From positions 6,315 to 11,541 of the forward strand of contig PNBM01000065.1 of NCBI GenBank assembly GCA_003135995.1: a stretch of DNA of 5,227 nt, written 5' to 3'. Under the pieces are notes generated by a model. That model was not told the DNA's origin. It saw only the letters and a program-made list of their open reading frames with translations, and searched no databases. This document shows, piece by piece, positions 5,021 to 5,227 of this stretch; within the stretch, counting starts at the first letter, position 1, and each line of letters starts with the position of its first letter. This DNA comes from Ignavibacteriota bacterium. Lineage in GTDB: Bacteria; Bacteroidota; Ignavibacteria; Tepidaquicellales; Tepidaquicellaceae. The position numbers and the translations under genes are program-made.

Positions 5021-5227
5021 GGAAAAATATTATAAAAAAATAGACACCATTCTCAATTTTAAATTATAAATGTTAAATGTAAAATTGCGTTTCTAAATGC
5101 CATAATTTTTAAAATTAGTTGATTCAAAAATTGAATTTCTTGAATGGATTGAAAAAAATAAAAAATAAAAATCATTAATCCTCAATAATTATGTTCTTAA
5201 TAATTTAACATTTATAATTTAAAATTG
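5021..5227. other. Gene-free AT-rich region up to the right edge
   Basis: Together with the promoter and terminator to its left, this makes about 350 bases without a gene. No convincing open frame or RNA gene is seen in either direction. Its notable contents are the 25-bp inverted repeat described separately and two smaller dyads inside it: TAATTTT-T-AAAATTA (5103-5117) and ATTCAA-AAA-TTGAAT (5122-5136). Confidence 0.7.
5054..5227. repeat. Perfect 25-bp inverted repeat bracketing 124 bp, possible small non-coding mobile or palindromic element
   Basis: The 25 bases at 5054-5078 (beginning CAATTTTAAATTATAAATG) are the exact reverse complement of 5203-5227. The 124 bp between them are AT-rich and non-coding. 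The end word CAATTTTA occurs a third time, inverted, at 5080-5087. The right arm reaches the last base of the window, so the repeat may be longer. A perfect pair this long at this distance suggests the ends of a MITE-like element or two insertions of a dispersed repeat; no transposase is visible and target duplications cannot be judged. Confidence 0.6.

Overview
The window is a compact, AT-rich stretch of bacterial chromosome in which every gene I can support lies on the minus strand, so it reads right to left. Exported proteins ending their leaders in '-AQ', a LysM protein with a Lys/Asp-rich tail, a PhoH ATPase and low G+C fit the Bacteroidota/Ignavibacteria (Chlorobi-Ignavibacteria) part of the tree. 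Strong Shine-Dalgarno sites before two genes are unusual for Bacteroidetes proper and tip me to an Ignavibacteria-like organism. This placement is inference.

Right to left: (a) 5021-5227 holds no gene but has a perfect 25-bp inverted repeat at 5054-5078 and 5203-5227, the second copy ending on the last base of the window. (b) A rho-independent terminator (4988-5020) is followed by a near-consensus sigma-70 promoter whose -35 box lies inside a 9-bp dyad. (c) The promoter drives an 87-aa coiled-coil lipoprotein ending in Lys, built like Braun's lipoprotein, and then a 297-aa exported coiled-coil/LysM protein. Both have AGGAG-type ribosome sites with the same 6-nt spacing. A 14-bp-stem terminator (3578-3609) closes the unit. 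(d) phoH follows, with intact NTPase motifs but an odd 5' end: the apparent start is TTG, and family-like sequence continues upstream of it. (e) Next come a 405-aa four-helix membrane protein with a long helical C-terminus, a 300-aa exported or anchored protein with a predicted beta-rich C-terminal half, and the first 67 codons of another exported protein running off the left edge. None of these three is recognised.

Functionally, the lipoprotein/LysM pair looks like envelope-peptidoglycan tethering. PhoH is a housekeeping ATPase linked to RNA metabolism. The left-hand set (polytopic membrane protein, periplasmic beta protein, exported protein) looks like an envelope-spanning module. Its layout loosely recalls ExbB/MotA- or GldL/GldM-type motors, but no diagnostic motif proves that. 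It and the Lpp-like lipoprotein are the best candidates for something undescribed.
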